From the NCBI GenBank assembly GCA_035499735.1, contig DATJYC010000022.1:1-64000 (forward strand): 64,000 nt of DNA, in the 5' to 3' direction. This DNA is from VBDM01 sp035499735. GTDB taxonomy: Bacteria > Pseudomonadota > Gammaproteobacteria > Burkholderiales > SG8-39. Shown one piece after another: positions 18,192-27,197 of this stretch (positions within the stretch are counted from its first letter, which is position 1; every line of letters starts with the position of its first letter). A program made the translations under genes and the position numbers. Under the pieces are notes generated by a model, which worked only from the letters and a program-made list of their open reading frames with translations, made no database searches and was not told the origin of the DNA.

Positions 18192-19370
18192 ATGACCGAA
18201 GCCGTCATCGTTTCCACCGCACGCACCCCGCTGTGCAAGTCTTGGCGGGGAGCCTTCAACATGACGCACGGCGCCACGCTGGGCGCGCACGTCGTGCAGC
18301 ACGCAGTTTCGCGCGCCGGGGTCGATCCCGCGGAAGTCGAGGACGTGATCATGGGCTGCGCCCATCCGGAGGGCGCGACCGGCGGGAACATCGCCCGCCA
18401 GATCGCGCTGCGCGCCGGCCTGCCCGTGGACACCGCCGGGCTCACCGTCAACCGCTTCTGCTCATCGGGCCTGCAGACGATCGCCATGGCCTCTCAGCGC
18501 ATCCTCGCGGGGGAAGGTGGGATCTACGCTGCCGGCGGGCTGGAGTCGATCTCGTGTACGCAGAACGAGATGAACAAGCACATGCTGCACGAGGACTGGC
18601 TCGCACAGCACAAGCCCGAAATCTATTGGCCGATGCTGCAGACCGCGGAAAACGTTTCCAAGCGCTATGACATCTCGCGCGAGCGCCAGGACGAGTACGG
18701 CGCGCGCAGCCAGCAAAAGGCGGCCGCGGCGCTCGCCGCGGGGAAGTTCGTCGACGAGATCGTGCCGATCAGGGTCGTGATGGGCGCGGCCGACAAGGAG
18801 ACCTCGCGCATCGGCATGAAGGAGGTTACTGCGTCGGCCGACGAAGGCATACGGCCCGACACCACCTACGATGGCGTGTCGAAGATCCGCCCGGCAATCG
18901 AGGGCGGAGTCATCGCCGCGGGCAACGCCAGCCAGTTCTCGGACGGCGCGTCGGCCTGTGTCGTGATGGACGCGAAGACCGCCGCCTCGCGCAAGCTGAA
19001 ACCGCTCGGGGTCTTCCGCGGCTTCGCGGTTGCCGGCTGCGAGCCCGACGAAATGGGCATAGGCCCGGTATTCGCCGTGCCGAAGCTCCTGAAGCGCGCC
19101 GGGCTCAAGGTGGAAGACATCGGGCTGTGGGAGCTGAACGAGGCCTTCGCCGTGCAGGTCATCTATTGCCGCGACCGCCTCGGCATCCCCGACGAAAGGC
19201 TCAACGTCAACGGAGGCGCAATCGCGGTGGGCCACCCTTACGGGGCATCCGGAGCGCGCCTCACCGGCCACGCCCTCATCGAGGGCAAGCGCCGGGGCGT
19301 GAAGCACGTGGTGGTGACGATGTGCATCGGCGGGGGCATGGGTGCTGCGGGGCTCTTCGAGGTGGCGTGA
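18192..19370 (+). CDS. Acetyl-CoA C-acyltransferase (thiolase)
   Basis: A 392-residue thiolase that splits 3-ketoacyl-CoA with CoA, releasing acetyl-CoA. The nucleophile is Cys90 in VNRFCSSGLQ, the His348 active site is in VGHPYGASGAR, and the second Cys378 is in CIGGGMGAAG. Its place right behind the hydratase/dehydrogenase makes a degradative (FadA-like) role most likely, though biosynthetic thiolases share the motifs. The start ATG has AGGAG 8 bases before it. Confidence 0.93.
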   Translation: MTEAVIVSTARTPLCKSWRGAFNMTHGATLGAHVVQHAVSRAGVDPAEVEDVIMGCAHPEGATGGNIARQIALRAGLPVDTAGLTVNRFCSSGLQTIAMASQRILAGEGGIYAAGGLESISCTQNEMNKHMLHEDWLAQHKPEIYWPMLQTAENVSKRYDISRERQDEYGARSQQKAAAALAAGKFVDEIVPIRVVMGAADKETSRIGMKEVTASADEGIRPDTTYDGVSKIRPAIEGGVIAAGNASQFSDGASACVVMDAKTAASRKLKPLGVFRGFAVAGCEPDEMGIGPVFAVPKLLKRAGLKVEDIGLWELNEAFAVQVIYCRDRLGIPDERLNVNGGAIAVGHPYGASGARLTGHALIEGKRRGVKHVVVTMCIGGGMGAAGLFEVA

Positions 19371-19444
19371 AATCTGCCCGCCGGAGCGCGGTCGGGCGTG
19401 GTGTAATATCCGGCGAGGGGAGGGGATACGCTTGGAGATCCCTC

Positions 19445-19801
19445 ATGGCGATGGCCGCTCGGCTGGTGTTGATCGGCGCCGCAGTCTCCCTCTCGGCGGC
19501 GGCGTGGGCGCAGGACAGGAGAGTCGTGACCAAGACTCTGGTCGTCTCCGAAGCCCAGAAGGAATGCATCGCGCTCACCAACAAGCAGCGTCTGCTCTAC
19601 AAGTTCCGCGCCGACGGACCGGTCAGCTTCAAGCTCTCGCATCAGGACCAACAGGAGGTCATCGACCTCAAGCGCGACGCGACCGGAAGCGCCTCGGGGA
19701 GCTTCGCGCCGCGCGCGACCGGGGATCACTGCCTGGTATGGACAAACACCGGCAAGCACTCGGTGACGCTTCGCTACGAGTTCCAGCGCGGACCCCAGTG
19801 A
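19445..19801 (+). CDS. Small exported protein of unknown function
   Basis: A 118-residue protein with a signal peptide (ending AAAWAQ at about residue 23) and a mature part of about 95 residues. Two cysteines (in KECIALT and DHCLVW) could form a disulfide in the periplasm. The mature part has an alternating polar/hydrophobic pattern suggesting a small beta sandwich (PVSFKLSHQD, VTLRYEFQRG). I do not recognise the family. A possible -10 element TAATAT precedes it, so it may be transcribed on its own. Confidence 0.65.
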   Translation: MAMAARLVLIGAAVSLSAAAWAQDRRVVTKTLVVSEAQKECIALTNKQRLLYKFRADGPVSFKLSHQDQQEVIDLKRDATGSASGSFAPRATGDHCLVWTNTGKHSVTLRYEFQRGPQ

Positions 19802-19832
19802 GCGTGCGGCCCGGCCCGCCGCGCCGCCGGGC

Positions 19833-21029
19833 TTGAGCGTCGGAACGGCGGGAAGCGCGCGGCTCGTCGCCGCGCTCGCGGTTTCCCTTGCCGTGCAGAC
19901 GCTGACCGCGCTGGGGCTCGCCGTGCCCGCCGTGCTCGCGCCGGTGGCCGCGGGCGACTTCGACGTGGCGCCGACCGCGCTGGGCCGGTGGGTGGGCTTC
20001 TCCTACATGATGGCGATGTTCGCCGGGCTTGCGGGAGGGACGCTCGTCGGACGCCACGGCCCCGTCCGCGTGCACCAGGCGGCCGTGCTGGGAGTCGTGC
20101 TGGGACTCGCGATCGGCGCGGGCGCGAAGGTGGCCTTGCTTTTCCTGTGCGGGGCACTGCTTGGGGCCGCGCACGGCCTGGTCAATCCCGCCAGCTCGAC
20201 CGTGCTTGCCGCGGCGTCGCCGCCGCGGATACGCTCGCTGGTTTTCTCGATCAAGCAGACCGGGGTCCCCCTCGGCGGGGCCTTCGCAGGGCTTCTCGTT
20301 CCGGCCCTGCTGCTGTGGATGAGCTGGCAGGCCGCTGTGCTCGCCCTCGCCGTCGCCGCGGCCGCGCTGCTCCCGCTCGTCTCGCTGCATCGCTCCGTTC
20401 ACGACACCGCGCAAAGGGCGGAGCGCCTGCACATCCGGACCTTCGCCGCGCCGGTGGCCGAGGTCTGGTCGAACCGTCCAGTCCGCGATCTGGCGTTCGC
20501 GTCCGCGGTGTACTCTTCGATCCAGATCAGCTTTCTCACCTACCTCGTGTCGTATCTCAAGCTTGAGCTCGGATACTCCCTCGTCGCGGCGGGAGCGGTG
20601 TTCTCCGTCGCGCAGGTCTCCGGAGCGCTCGGCAGGGTCCTCTGGGGAGCGGTCGCCGACCGCCTGTGCAGCCCGCGCTCCGTGCTGGCCGCCCTCGGGG
20701 TGGTGATGATCCTGTGCGGCGGCGCGCTCGCCTCGTTCAGTCCGGCCTGGGCCCCGGCCGCCGTGCTCACGGTGTGCGCGCTCTACGGCGCCACGGCGGT
20801 GGGCTGGAACGGAGTGTTCCTCGCCGAGGTCGCGCGCCTTGCGCCGGAGGGCCGCGTCGCCTACCTCACCGGCGGAACCCAGTTTTTCACCTTCGCAGGG
20901 GTATTGATCGGTCCGCCGCTGTTCGGGACGATCGCTTCGCTCGCGGGGAGCTACGGGGCGGGATTCCTCGCCACGGCGGCCTTGCCCCTGCTCGTGGTCG
21001 CGCTGATGGTCGCGAGGCGGGGGCCGTGA
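19833..21029 (+). CDS. MFS transporter
   Basis: A 398-residue inner-membrane carrier with about 12 hydrophobic segments in two halves. The loop between segments 2 and 3 has the degenerate MFS motif GTLVGRHGPVRVH, and the second half has LWGAVADRL. The start is TTG 19833; no ATG is near. Its stop overlaps the next gene (GTGA at 21026), which ties it to a hydrolase and a predicted aminopeptidase, suggesting uptake and processing of a peptide or ester substrate. The substrate itself cannot be read from the sequence. Confidence 0.83.
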   Translation: MSVGTAGSARLVAALAVSLAVQTLTALGLAVPAVLAPVAAGDFDVAPTALGRWVGFSYMMAMFAGLAGGTLVGRHGPVRVHQAAVLGVVLGLAIGAGAKVALLFLCGALLGAAHGLVNPASSTVLAAASPPRIRSLVFSIKQTGVPLGGAFAGLLVPALLLWMSWQAAVLALAVAAAALLPLVSLHRSVHDTAQRAERLHIRTFAAPVAEVWSNRPVRDLAFASAVYSSIQISFLTYLVSYLKLELGYSLVAAGAVFSVAQVSGALGRVLWGAVADRLCSPRSVLAALGVVMILCGGALASFSPAWAPAAVLTVCALYGATAVGWNGVFLAEVARLAPEGRVAYLTGGTQFFTFAGVLIGPPLFGTIASLAGSYGAGFLATAALPLLVVALMVARRGP

Positions 21030-21661
21030 GCGCCGGCTCCAGGGAAGCCGTTCTGCTGCTGCACGGGGCGTGGATGAACCCCCTGGTGATGAGCTACCTC
21101 GCACACGCCCTGCGCTCCGAGGGCTTCGCGGCCCAGACCATGGGCTACCGGACCATTCGCGACCCGCTCGAGGCGCACCTGTCCCGACTGGCGATCCGGA
21201 TAGCGAGACTCGGCGCGGCGCGGGTGCACCTCGTCGGTCACAGCATGGGCGGCGTCATCGCGCTGCGCTACCTGCAGCGAACCGGGGACCGGCGCGTGCA
21301 TCGGGCGGTCCTGATCGGCGCGCCGGTCGCCGGCTGCCGCGCGGCGGACGGATTCGCCGCCTTCGCCGGCGGAGAGATGATGATGGGGCAGAGCCTCGCG
21401 GTGTGGCGCGAGCCCGTCGACGTGTCCGTCGATCCACGCTTCGAGATCGGCGCAATCGCCGGCACGCGCGCCTTCGGCCTGGGCGCCGTGATGACGCGGC
21501 TCCCCAAGCCGAACGACGGCGTCGTCTGCCTCGACGAGACGAAGTTCCCCGCCCTGCGCGACCACCTCGCCGTGCCGCTTGGGCACACGATGATGATCGT
21601 GTCCTCGCGGGTCGCGCGGCAGACGGCGGCGTTTCTGGGCGGCGGCGCCTTCCGGCGATGA
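21026..21661 (+). CDS. Alpha/beta hydrolase (lipase/esterase-like)
   Basis: A 211-residue serine hydrolase without a signal peptide. It shows the oxyanion strand VLLLHGAWMNP and the nucleophile elbow LVGHSMGGVIALRYL, with Ser in GHSMG. A late GHTMMI supplies the likely catalytic His. The start is GTG 21026, sharing 4 bases with the MFS stop, and its own stop overlaps the next gene by ATGA, so the three genes are translationally coupled. The substrate is unknown. Confidence 0.85.
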   Translation: MSAGSREAVLLLHGAWMNPLVMSYLAHALRSEGFAAQTMGYRTIRDPLEAHLSRLAIRIARLGAARVHLVGHSMGGVIALRYLQRTGDRRVHRAVLIGAPVAGCRAADGFAAFAGGEMMMGQSLAVWREPVDVSVDPRFEIGAIAGTRAFGLGAVMTRLPKPNDGVVCLDETKFPALRDHLAVPLGHTMMIVSSRVARQTAAFLGGGAFRR

Positions 21662-22710
21662 TGCGGCTCGCCGCGCTGCTGGCCGCGCTTGCCTGCCTAT
21701 CGGGCTGCAGCTCGATCGAGTACTACGCCCAGGCGGTGAGCGGCCAGTTCGAAGTGATGTGGCTCGCCGAGCCGATCGAGGAGCGCCTGCAGGAAACCGG
21801 CACGCCGCCGCCTCTTAGAGAGAAGCTCGAGCGGGTGCTCGCGATCCGTGATTTCGCCAGCCGAGAGCTCGCCCTTCCCGACAACGACAGCTATCGCCGC
21901 TACGCCGACCTCAAGCGGCCCTTCGTGCTCTGGAACGTGTTCGCGGCGCCCGAGTTCTCGGTGATGCCCGTCCTCTCGTGCTTTCCCGTCGCGGGCTGCG
22001 TGAGCTACCGTGGCTTCTACTCCGAGGAGGCCGCGCGAAAGCACGCGGACGCTCTCGCGAAGGCGGGCGACGACGTCTACGTGGGCGGCGTCTCGGCCTA
22101 CTCGACGCTCGGCTGGTTCTCCGATCCGGTGCTGTCCACGTTCGTCAACTACCCCGAGCCCGAAATCGCGCGCATCCTGTTTCACGAGCTCGCCCACCAG
22201 GAGGTCTACGTCAAGGGCGACACGGTGTTCAACGAATCCTTCGCGGTGGCGGTGGAAGAGGAAGGCCTGCGCCGCTGGCTCGAGCGCGAGGGGACGCCGC
22301 AGCAGCGGGCGGCCTACGCGGACTCGCGGCGCCGGCAAGCCGAGTTCGCCGCGCTGGTGCTCAAGTATCGCGCGCGGCTCGCCGAGTTCTACGCGCGGCC
22401 TCTCCCAGCCGAGGAGAAGCGCGAAGGAAAGCAGCGCCTGTTCACCGAGATGAGCGGCGAATACGGGTCGCTCAAGGCGTCCTGGGGCGGATTCGCCGGC
22501 TTCGACCGGCTTCTTTCGCGCGGCCTGAACAACGCGTTCCTGGTTTCGATCGCGAGCTACACTGAGCTGCTCCCGGCGTTTCGCGCGCTCCTCGCGCGGG
22601 AGAAGGGCGACCTTCCCGCCTTCTATCGGGACGTCAAGGACCTGTCCAAGCTCGACAAGCCGGAGCGCGACGCGAAGCTTGCCGCGCTCGCCGCTAATCC
22701 TGGTCGCTAA
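21658..22710 (+). CDS. Predicted aminopeptidase lipoprotein (COG4324 type)
   Basis: A 350-residue putative zinc peptidase. The signal peptide ends in lipobox LSGC (Cys17), so it is probably membrane-anchored in the periplasm. The zinc motif HELAHQ begins at His176 and a downstream Glu in FNESFAVAVEEEG is a likely third ligand. Family members are annotated as aminopeptidases on similarity only. It is coupled to the preceding hydrolase and converges on the GST gene with a 4-base overlap. Confidence 0.85.
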   Translation: MMRLAALLAALACLSGCSSIEYYAQAVSGQFEVMWLAEPIEERLQETGTPPPLREKLERVLAIRDFASRELALPDNDSYRRYADLKRPFVLWNVFAAPEFSVMPVLSCFPVAGCVSYRGFYSEEAARKHADALAKAGDDVYVGGVSAYSTLGWFSDPVLSTFVNYPEPEIARILFHELAHQEVYVKGDTVFNESFAVAVEEEGLRRWLEREGTPQQRAAYADSRRRQAEFAALVLKYRARLAEFYARPLPAEEKREGKQRLFTEMSGEYGSLKASWGGFAGFDRLLSRGLNNAFLVSIASYTELLPAFRALLAREKGDLPAFYRDVKDLSKLDKPERDAKLAALAANPGR

Positions 22711-23327
22711 CTGAGCGGCAGCATGACGTGCTTCTTGTACGCCGGGCGCTGCTGCAGGCGCCGGTAGTAGGCCTCGACCCGAGGAAGCGCGGGCCGCTTC
22801 ACGTCGAGCGCATTCCACCGGTACACGAAGGTGCCCAACGGTATGTCGCCCATGGTAAAGGACTTCCCCCCGACGTAGTCGCGTCCGTCGAGCGACTGCT
22901 CCAGGGCCTGGAACGCCTGGGCGGCCTTCTCGACCCCGTCCGCGATCGCCTTGTGATCGCGCTTTTCGGGCGGCGTGCGGACAAGGCCCCAGAAAACCGG
23001 CGTCAGCGCCGGGGCGACGGTGCTCGTCGCCCAGTCCATCCAGCGGTCGACGTCCGCGCGCTGCTTCGGATCGTTCGGCCACAGAGTCCCCGCCCCGTGC
23101 GTGGCCGAGAGATAGCGCACGATCGCGTTCGACTCCCACAGCACCAGCCCCTCGTCCTCTATCGTCGGCACGCGGCCGTTGGGGTTCATCTTGCGGTAGA
23201 ACGGCTCGTTCACCACGCCGTACTGCAGGCCGGCATCGGTGCGCTCGTAGGGCACCCTCAGCTCCTCGAGCGCCCACAGCACCTTTTGCACGTTGATCGA
23301 ATTGATCCTGCCCCAAAGCTTGAGCAT
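22707..23327 (-). CDS. Glutathione S-transferase
   Basis: A 206-residue cytosolic GST. The thioredoxin-like N-terminal domain begins MLKLWGRINSINVQKVLWAL and carries the glutathione-binding NPNGRVPTIED and WESNAIVRYL; the helical C-terminal domain follows. The catalytic residue is probably the Ser in RINSINVQ. The gene starts at 23327 and has a GGAGG ribosome site just before it. GSTs of this type detoxify electrophiles or act on small metabolites; no partner gene hints at the substrate. Confidence 0.9.
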   Translation of the reverse strand: MLKLWGRINSINVQKVLWALEELRVPYERTDAGLQYGVVNEPFYRKMNPNGRVPTIEDEGLVLWESNAIVRYLSATHGAGTLWPNDPKQRADVDRWMDWATSTVAPALTPVFWGLVRTPPEKRDHKAIADGVEKAAQAFQALEQSLDGRDYVGGKSFTMGDIPLGTFVYRWNALDVKRPALPRVEAYYRRLQQRPAYKKHVMLPLS

Positions 23328-23393
23328 GCGTTCCTCCTAAGGCGTCGCCGCGCATTCTACGACGGCGCGACTGGGTTACCATAGCGTCCGCTC

Positions 23394-23795
23394 ATGTCAT
23401 TGCGCGCCCTCCCCCTTTGCCTCGCCACGCTGCTCGCCGGCTGCGCGATCTTCACCGAAACCTACGGCATCCAGGACGTCGACAACTGGGCCGCGAAGAA
23501 CGAGCCGCTCGCCGAGTCCGGCAAGATGAAGTGGTCCGAGTTCTATGCGCAGTACCTCGAGCGAGTGGCGAACACGCCCGTGATCAGCCAGGGTCCGGTA
23601 GTGGAGCGGCTGGGGATCATGGTGACGGCCTCGCTGTTCTACGAGCGGGGCCGCGTCGACAAGGCCGGATTCGACTCGGTCCGGGGCATCGTCCAGAAGT
23701 ACCAGACGATCGACGATCCCGCGGCGAATCTCCTCGCGAGGAACGCGCTGGTGAAGGCGCTCGACCAGAGCGCGGCGTCAAAACCCGACCGGTAG
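23394..23795 (+). CDS. Lipoprotein of unknown function
   Basis: A 133-residue protein with a lipoprotein signal (lipobox LAGC, Cys17). The mature part is largely helical with several Tyr and Trp (MKWSEFYAQYLERV) and a tidy C-terminal helix. I do not recognise a family. Its last 18 bases overlap the end of the convergent GGT-family gene. It is divergent from the GST gene with a 66-base gap that may hold both promoters. Confidence 0.7.
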   Translation: MSLRALPLCLATLLAGCAIFTETYGIQDVDNWAAKNEPLAESGKMKWSEFYAQYLERVANTPVISQGPVVERLGIMVTASLFYERGRVDKAGFDSVRGIVQKYQTIDDPAANLLARNALVKALDQSAASKPDR

Positions 23796-25382
23796 GCTGT
23801 CGCGGCGCGGGTCCGCGGCCGCGAGATAGCCGTCGTCCATCCGGTGCGCGATCTGGGCGCAGCCGAAGGCGTTGTAGTCCTCGGGCAGCTTCATCACCTG
23901 GTGACCGCGCGAGGCGAGCCCGGAGATCGTCGCGGCCGGCCATTCGTCCTCGAAGGTGACCTGCAAGCCCTCGACGACGCGGAAGCGCGGCCCGTCGATC
24001 GCGCCCTGCGGCCCCAGGCCGTAGTCCGCCATGCGCACCATCATCTGCGTGTGGCCCTGCGGCTGCATGCTGCCGCCCATCAGGCCGAAGCTCATCAGGG
24101 GCTCGCCGCCGCGCGTCACGAATCCCGGGATGATGGTGTGGAAGGGGCGCTTGTTCGGCGCGACCTGGTTCGGATGCCCGGGCGTGAGCACCAGCCCCGA
24201 GCCCCGGTTCTGGAGGCTGATCCCGGTTCCGGGCACGACCACGCCCGAGCCGAACCCCGCGAAGTTCGACTGGATCATCGACACCATCATGCCGCTCGCG
24301 TCCGCGGCGGTCAGGTAGACGGTGCCGCCCTTGGGCGGCGCGCCATGGCCGAAATCCTGCGCGTGCTTCATGTTGATCAGCTTCGCGCGCAACTTGAGGT
24401 AGCCGGGGTCGAGCAGCTGCGAGGTGCTGACGTCCATCGCCCGCGGATCGGCGACGAAGCGGCGCGCGTCGGCGAAGGCGAGCTTCACGGCCTCGATCTG
24501 TAGGTGCACGCTGTCGGCCGAGTCGACCGGGTAGTCGGCGACGTCGAAGTTGGAGAGGATTCCGAGGGCCATCAGGCACACGATCCCCTGTCCGTTCGGC
24601 GGGATCTCGTGCACGGTGATGCCGCGGTAGTCCTGGCTGATCGTGCCCACCCAGTCGTTCGTGTGCGCGGCGAGGTCGGCGCGCGTCATCGCGCCGCCTG
24701 TCTTCCTAGCGTAGGCCTCGATTTTCTCCGCGAGCTCTCCGCGGTAGAACGCCTCGCCCTTGGTCGCGGCGATCTTCTCCAGGGTCTTCGCCTGGTCGGG
24801 AAAGCGGAAGATCTCGCCCACGCGCGGCGAGCGGCCTCCGGGCAGAAAGGCTTGAGCGAACCCGGGCTGGTCGCGCAGCTCGGGCACCTGCGGGTCCCAG
24901 CGCTCGGCGATGAAGGGGGACACGGGGTAGCCGTTGGCCGCGTAGTCCATGGCCGGCTCGAACAGCCTCGCAAAGGGGAGCTTGCCGAATTTCTTCGACA
25001 GATCGGCCCACGCCGAGACCGCTCCGGGCACCGAGACGCTGTCCCAGCCGCGCGCGGGTATCGATTTGCGGCCCTTGAAGTATTCGGGCGTCCACGCCGC
25101 CGGCGAGCGCCCCGACGCGTTCAGGCCGTAGAGCTGCTTCCCGTCCCAGACGATGGCGAAGGCGTCGCTGCCGATCCCGTTGGAGATCGGCTCGACCACG
25201 GTGAGCGTGATCGCGGTGGCGAGCGCCGCGTCCACCGCGTTGCCGCCGGCGAGGAGCATGCGCAGGCCCGCCTGCGCGGCGAGCGGCTGGGAGGTGGAGA
25301 CGACGTTCCTCGCCAGCGTCGGACGGCGATAGGTCGGGTAAGGCGTGTCGAAAACGAGGGGCTTTACGGCTCGCTGCAGCAT
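23778..25382 (-). CDS. Gamma-glutamyltransferase-family Ntn hydrolase
   Basis: A 534-residue member of the GGT superfamily, made as a proenzyme that cuts itself before a Thr or Ser which then becomes the catalytic N-terminus. The probable site is the Thr in GGTVYLTAADASG (about residue 354). Flanking hallmarks are LLAGGNAVDAALATAI, VSVPGAVSAW, NGQGIVCLMALGI, GSGVVVPGTGISLQN and FGLMGGSMQPQGHTQ. No signal peptide is present, unlike periplasmic E. coli GGT, and the TTH site and the PLSSM segment of true GGT are absent. It may be a cytosolic amidohydrolase of the same fold. It is downstream of metY by 6 bases. Confidence 0.85.
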   Translation of the reverse strand: MLQRAVKPLVFDTPYPTYRRPTLARNVVSTSQPLAAQAGLRMLLAGGNAVDAALATAITLTVVEPISNGIGSDAFAIVWDGKQLYGLNASGRSPAAWTPEYFKGRKSIPARGWDSVSVPGAVSAWADLSKKFGKLPFARLFEPAMDYAANGYPVSPFIAERWDPQVPELRDQPGFAQAFLPGGRSPRVGEIFRFPDQAKTLEKIAATKGEAFYRGELAEKIEAYARKTGGAMTRADLAAHTNDWVGTISQDYRGITVHEIPPNGQGIVCLMALGILSNFDVADYPVDSADSVHLQIEAVKLAFADARRFVADPRAMDVSTSQLLDPGYLKLRAKLINMKHAQDFGHGAPPKGGTVYLTAADASGMMVSMIQSNFAGFGSGVVVPGTGISLQNRGSGLVLTPGHPNQVAPNKRPFHTIIPGFVTRGGEPLMSFGLMGGSMQPQGHTQMMVRMADYGLGPQGAIDGPRFRVVEGLQVTFEDEWPAATISGLASRGHQVMKLPEDYNAFGCAQIAHRMDDGYLAAADPRRDSLPVGF

Positions 25383-25388
25383 CGGTGA

Positions 25389-26678
25389 TCAGGCCTTCGA
25401 AGCGACGGAAAGCGCATTGTCTATGTCCCAGAGAATGTCGTCCAGCGTCTCCAGGCCGACCGAGATGCGGATCATGTCCGGAGTCACGCCCGCCTTGGCC
25501 TGCTCTTCCTCCGACATCTGCCGGTGAGTGGTCGAGGCGGGGTGGATGATGAGGGTCTTGGCGTCGCCGATGTTGGCGAGGTGGCTCATGAACGTCGCGG
25601 CCTCGATGAACTTCTCGCCAGCCTTCGCGCCTCCCTTGACGCCGAAATTGAGAAGGCCGCTTGCGCCCTTTGACAGGTACTTCTGCGCAAGCTTGTAGTA
25701 CTTGTTGGCGGGAAGGCCCGGGTAGTTGACCCAGGAGACGCGCGGATGGGCATCGAGGAATTTCGCCACCGCGAGCGCATTGGCGCAGTGGCGCTCCATG
25801 CGCACGGGCAGGGTCTCGAGACCCTGCAGCAGCATCCAGGAGTTGAACGGCGAGAGCGATGCGCCGAAGGTGCGCAGCGTCTCCATGCGCGCCTTCATGG
25901 TATAGCCGAAGTCGCCGAAGGTCTCGTGGAAGATGACGCCGTGGTAGCCGCGCGAGGGCTCGGTCATCCCGGGGAACTTGCCGTTGCCCCATGGAAACTT
26001 TCCGGATTCGACGATGATCCCGCCCATGGTCGTGCCATGGCCGCCGATGTACTTGGTCGCCGAGTGCACCACGATGTCGGCACCCCACTCGAACGGCCGG
26101 CACAGATAGGGCGAGGGCACGGTGTTGTCGACGACGAGAGGAATTCCCGCCTCGCGCGCGATCTTTCCGACGGCCTCGATGTCGACGATGTTGATGAGCG
26201 GATTGCCGAGCGTCTCGGCGTATAGGAGCTTCGTGTTGTTCTTCAGCGCGCGGCGGAAATTCTCCGGATCGTCCGGATTGACGAAGGTCGTGTCGATGCC
26301 GAGCTTGCGCAGGTTCACCTCGAGCAGCGTGTAGGTTCCCCCGTACAGCGTGGACGCGCTCACGATGTGGTCGCCCGCCTCGCACAAGGTGAGGAGAGCC
26401 GTCATCTCCGCGGCTTGGCCCGTGGCGGTGGCGACCGCCGCACGCCCGCCCTCGAGCGCCGCGACGCGCTCCTCGAGGACCGCCGTCGTCGGGTTGGACA
26501 GGCGCGTGTAGACGTTGCCGAAGGTCTGAAGGTTGAACAGGCTCGCCGCGTGATCCGCCGAATCGAACACGTACGAGGTCGTCTGGTACAGCGGCACCGC
26601 GCGCGAGCCCGTGGCCGGATCGGGGATCTGCCCCGCGTGCAGCGCGAGCGTCTCGATGCCGTACTTGCGGTCAGCCAT
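25389..26678 (-). CDS. metY: O-acetylhomoserine sulfhydrylase (aminocarboxypropyltransferase)
   Basis: A 429-residue PLP enzyme that makes homocysteine from O-acetylhomoserine and sulfide, the direct sulfhydrylation route to methionine. The cofactor Lys is in HSATKYIGGHGTTMGG, and the family opening LALHAGQIPDPATGSRAVPLYQTTSY is clear. A length near 430 separates it from the shorter MetB/MetC/MetZ enzymes. The gene for a CoA-binding protein lies 9 bases upstream, a pairing common in betaproteobacteria. Confidence 0.93.
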   Translation of the reverse strand: MADRKYGIETLALHAGQIPDPATGSRAVPLYQTTSYVFDSADHAASLFNLQTFGNVYTRLSNPTTAVLEERVAALEGGRAAVATATGQAAEMTALLTLCEAGDHIVSASTLYGGTYTLLEVNLRKLGIDTTFVNPDDPENFRRALKNNTKLLYAETLGNPLINIVDIEAVGKIAREAGIPLVVDNTVPSPYLCRPFEWGADIVVHSATKYIGGHGTTMGGIIVESGKFPWGNGKFPGMTEPSRGYHGVIFHETFGDFGYTMKARMETLRTFGASLSPFNSWMLLQGLETLPVRMERHCANALAVAKFLDAHPRVSWVNYPGLPANKYYKLAQKYLSKGASGLLNFGVKGGAKAGEKFIEAATFMSHLANIGDAKTLIIHPASTTHRQMSEEEQAKAGVTPDMIRISVGLETLDDILWDIDNALSVASKA

Positions 26679-26687
26679 GTCGGGCTC

Positions 26688-27161
26688 TCAGTACGGCAGC
26701 CACTGCGGGCGCTTGGCCGAGATCACGCGCGTGTTCACCCCGCACCAGTTGAGCCCGCCGAACAGGCGCCCGTGCTCGATCTTCACGCAGCGGTCCATCA
26801 CGGTCTCGAGCCCGGCGGCCTCGGCCTTCTTCGCGGCCTCGGTGTTCATCACGCCCAGTTGCTGCCACAGGACCTTCGCTCCGATGGCGATCGCCTCCTC
26901 CGCGATCGGCATGATGTCCTGGGTCTTGCGGAAGCAGTCGACGATGTCGACTTTCACAGGGATGTCCCGCAGCGACTTGTAGCATTTCTGCCCGAGAATC
27001 TCCGGATAGCGCGGATTCACCGGGATCACGGTGTAGCCGTGCTCGATCATGTACTTGGCGGCGAAGTAGCTCGGGCGGAACCAGTCGCCCGAGAGGCCGA
27101 CGACCGCGATCACGTGATTCGTCTTTAGAATGCGGCGCAAGCCGGGAATGTCGTCGACCAT
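26688..27161 (-). CDS. CoA-binding (YccU-type) protein
   Basis: A 157-residue protein with a single Rossmann-like CoA_binding domain (HVIAVVGLSGDWFRPSYF, YTVIPVNPRYPEILGQKCY, DIVDCFRKTQDI). Such proteins bind CoA but no reaction is established. Conserved KVLWQQLGVMNTEA and MDRCVKIEHGRLFG are typical. It starts 36 bases from the divergent ThDP enzyme gene and is the first gene of the metY operon. Confidence 0.88.
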   Translation of the reverse strand: MVDDIPGLRRILKTNHVIAVVGLSGDWFRPSYFAAKYMIEHGYTVIPVNPRYPEILGQKCYKSLRDIPVKVDIVDCFRKTQDIMPIAEEAIAIGAKVLWQQLGVMNTEAAKKAEAAGLETVMDRCVKIEHGRLFGGLNWCGVNTRVISAKRPQWLPY

Positions 27162-27197
27162 GGCTGCGGAATTCTATCGTATAGTCTGGACCTCACC

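Noticed and set aside
27162..27197. A full sigma70 promoter for the ThDP enzyme gene.
   Set aside because: Only a TATAGT is present; no -35 at proper spacing and the resulting leader would be about 6 bases, so it is mentioned only in the gene entry.
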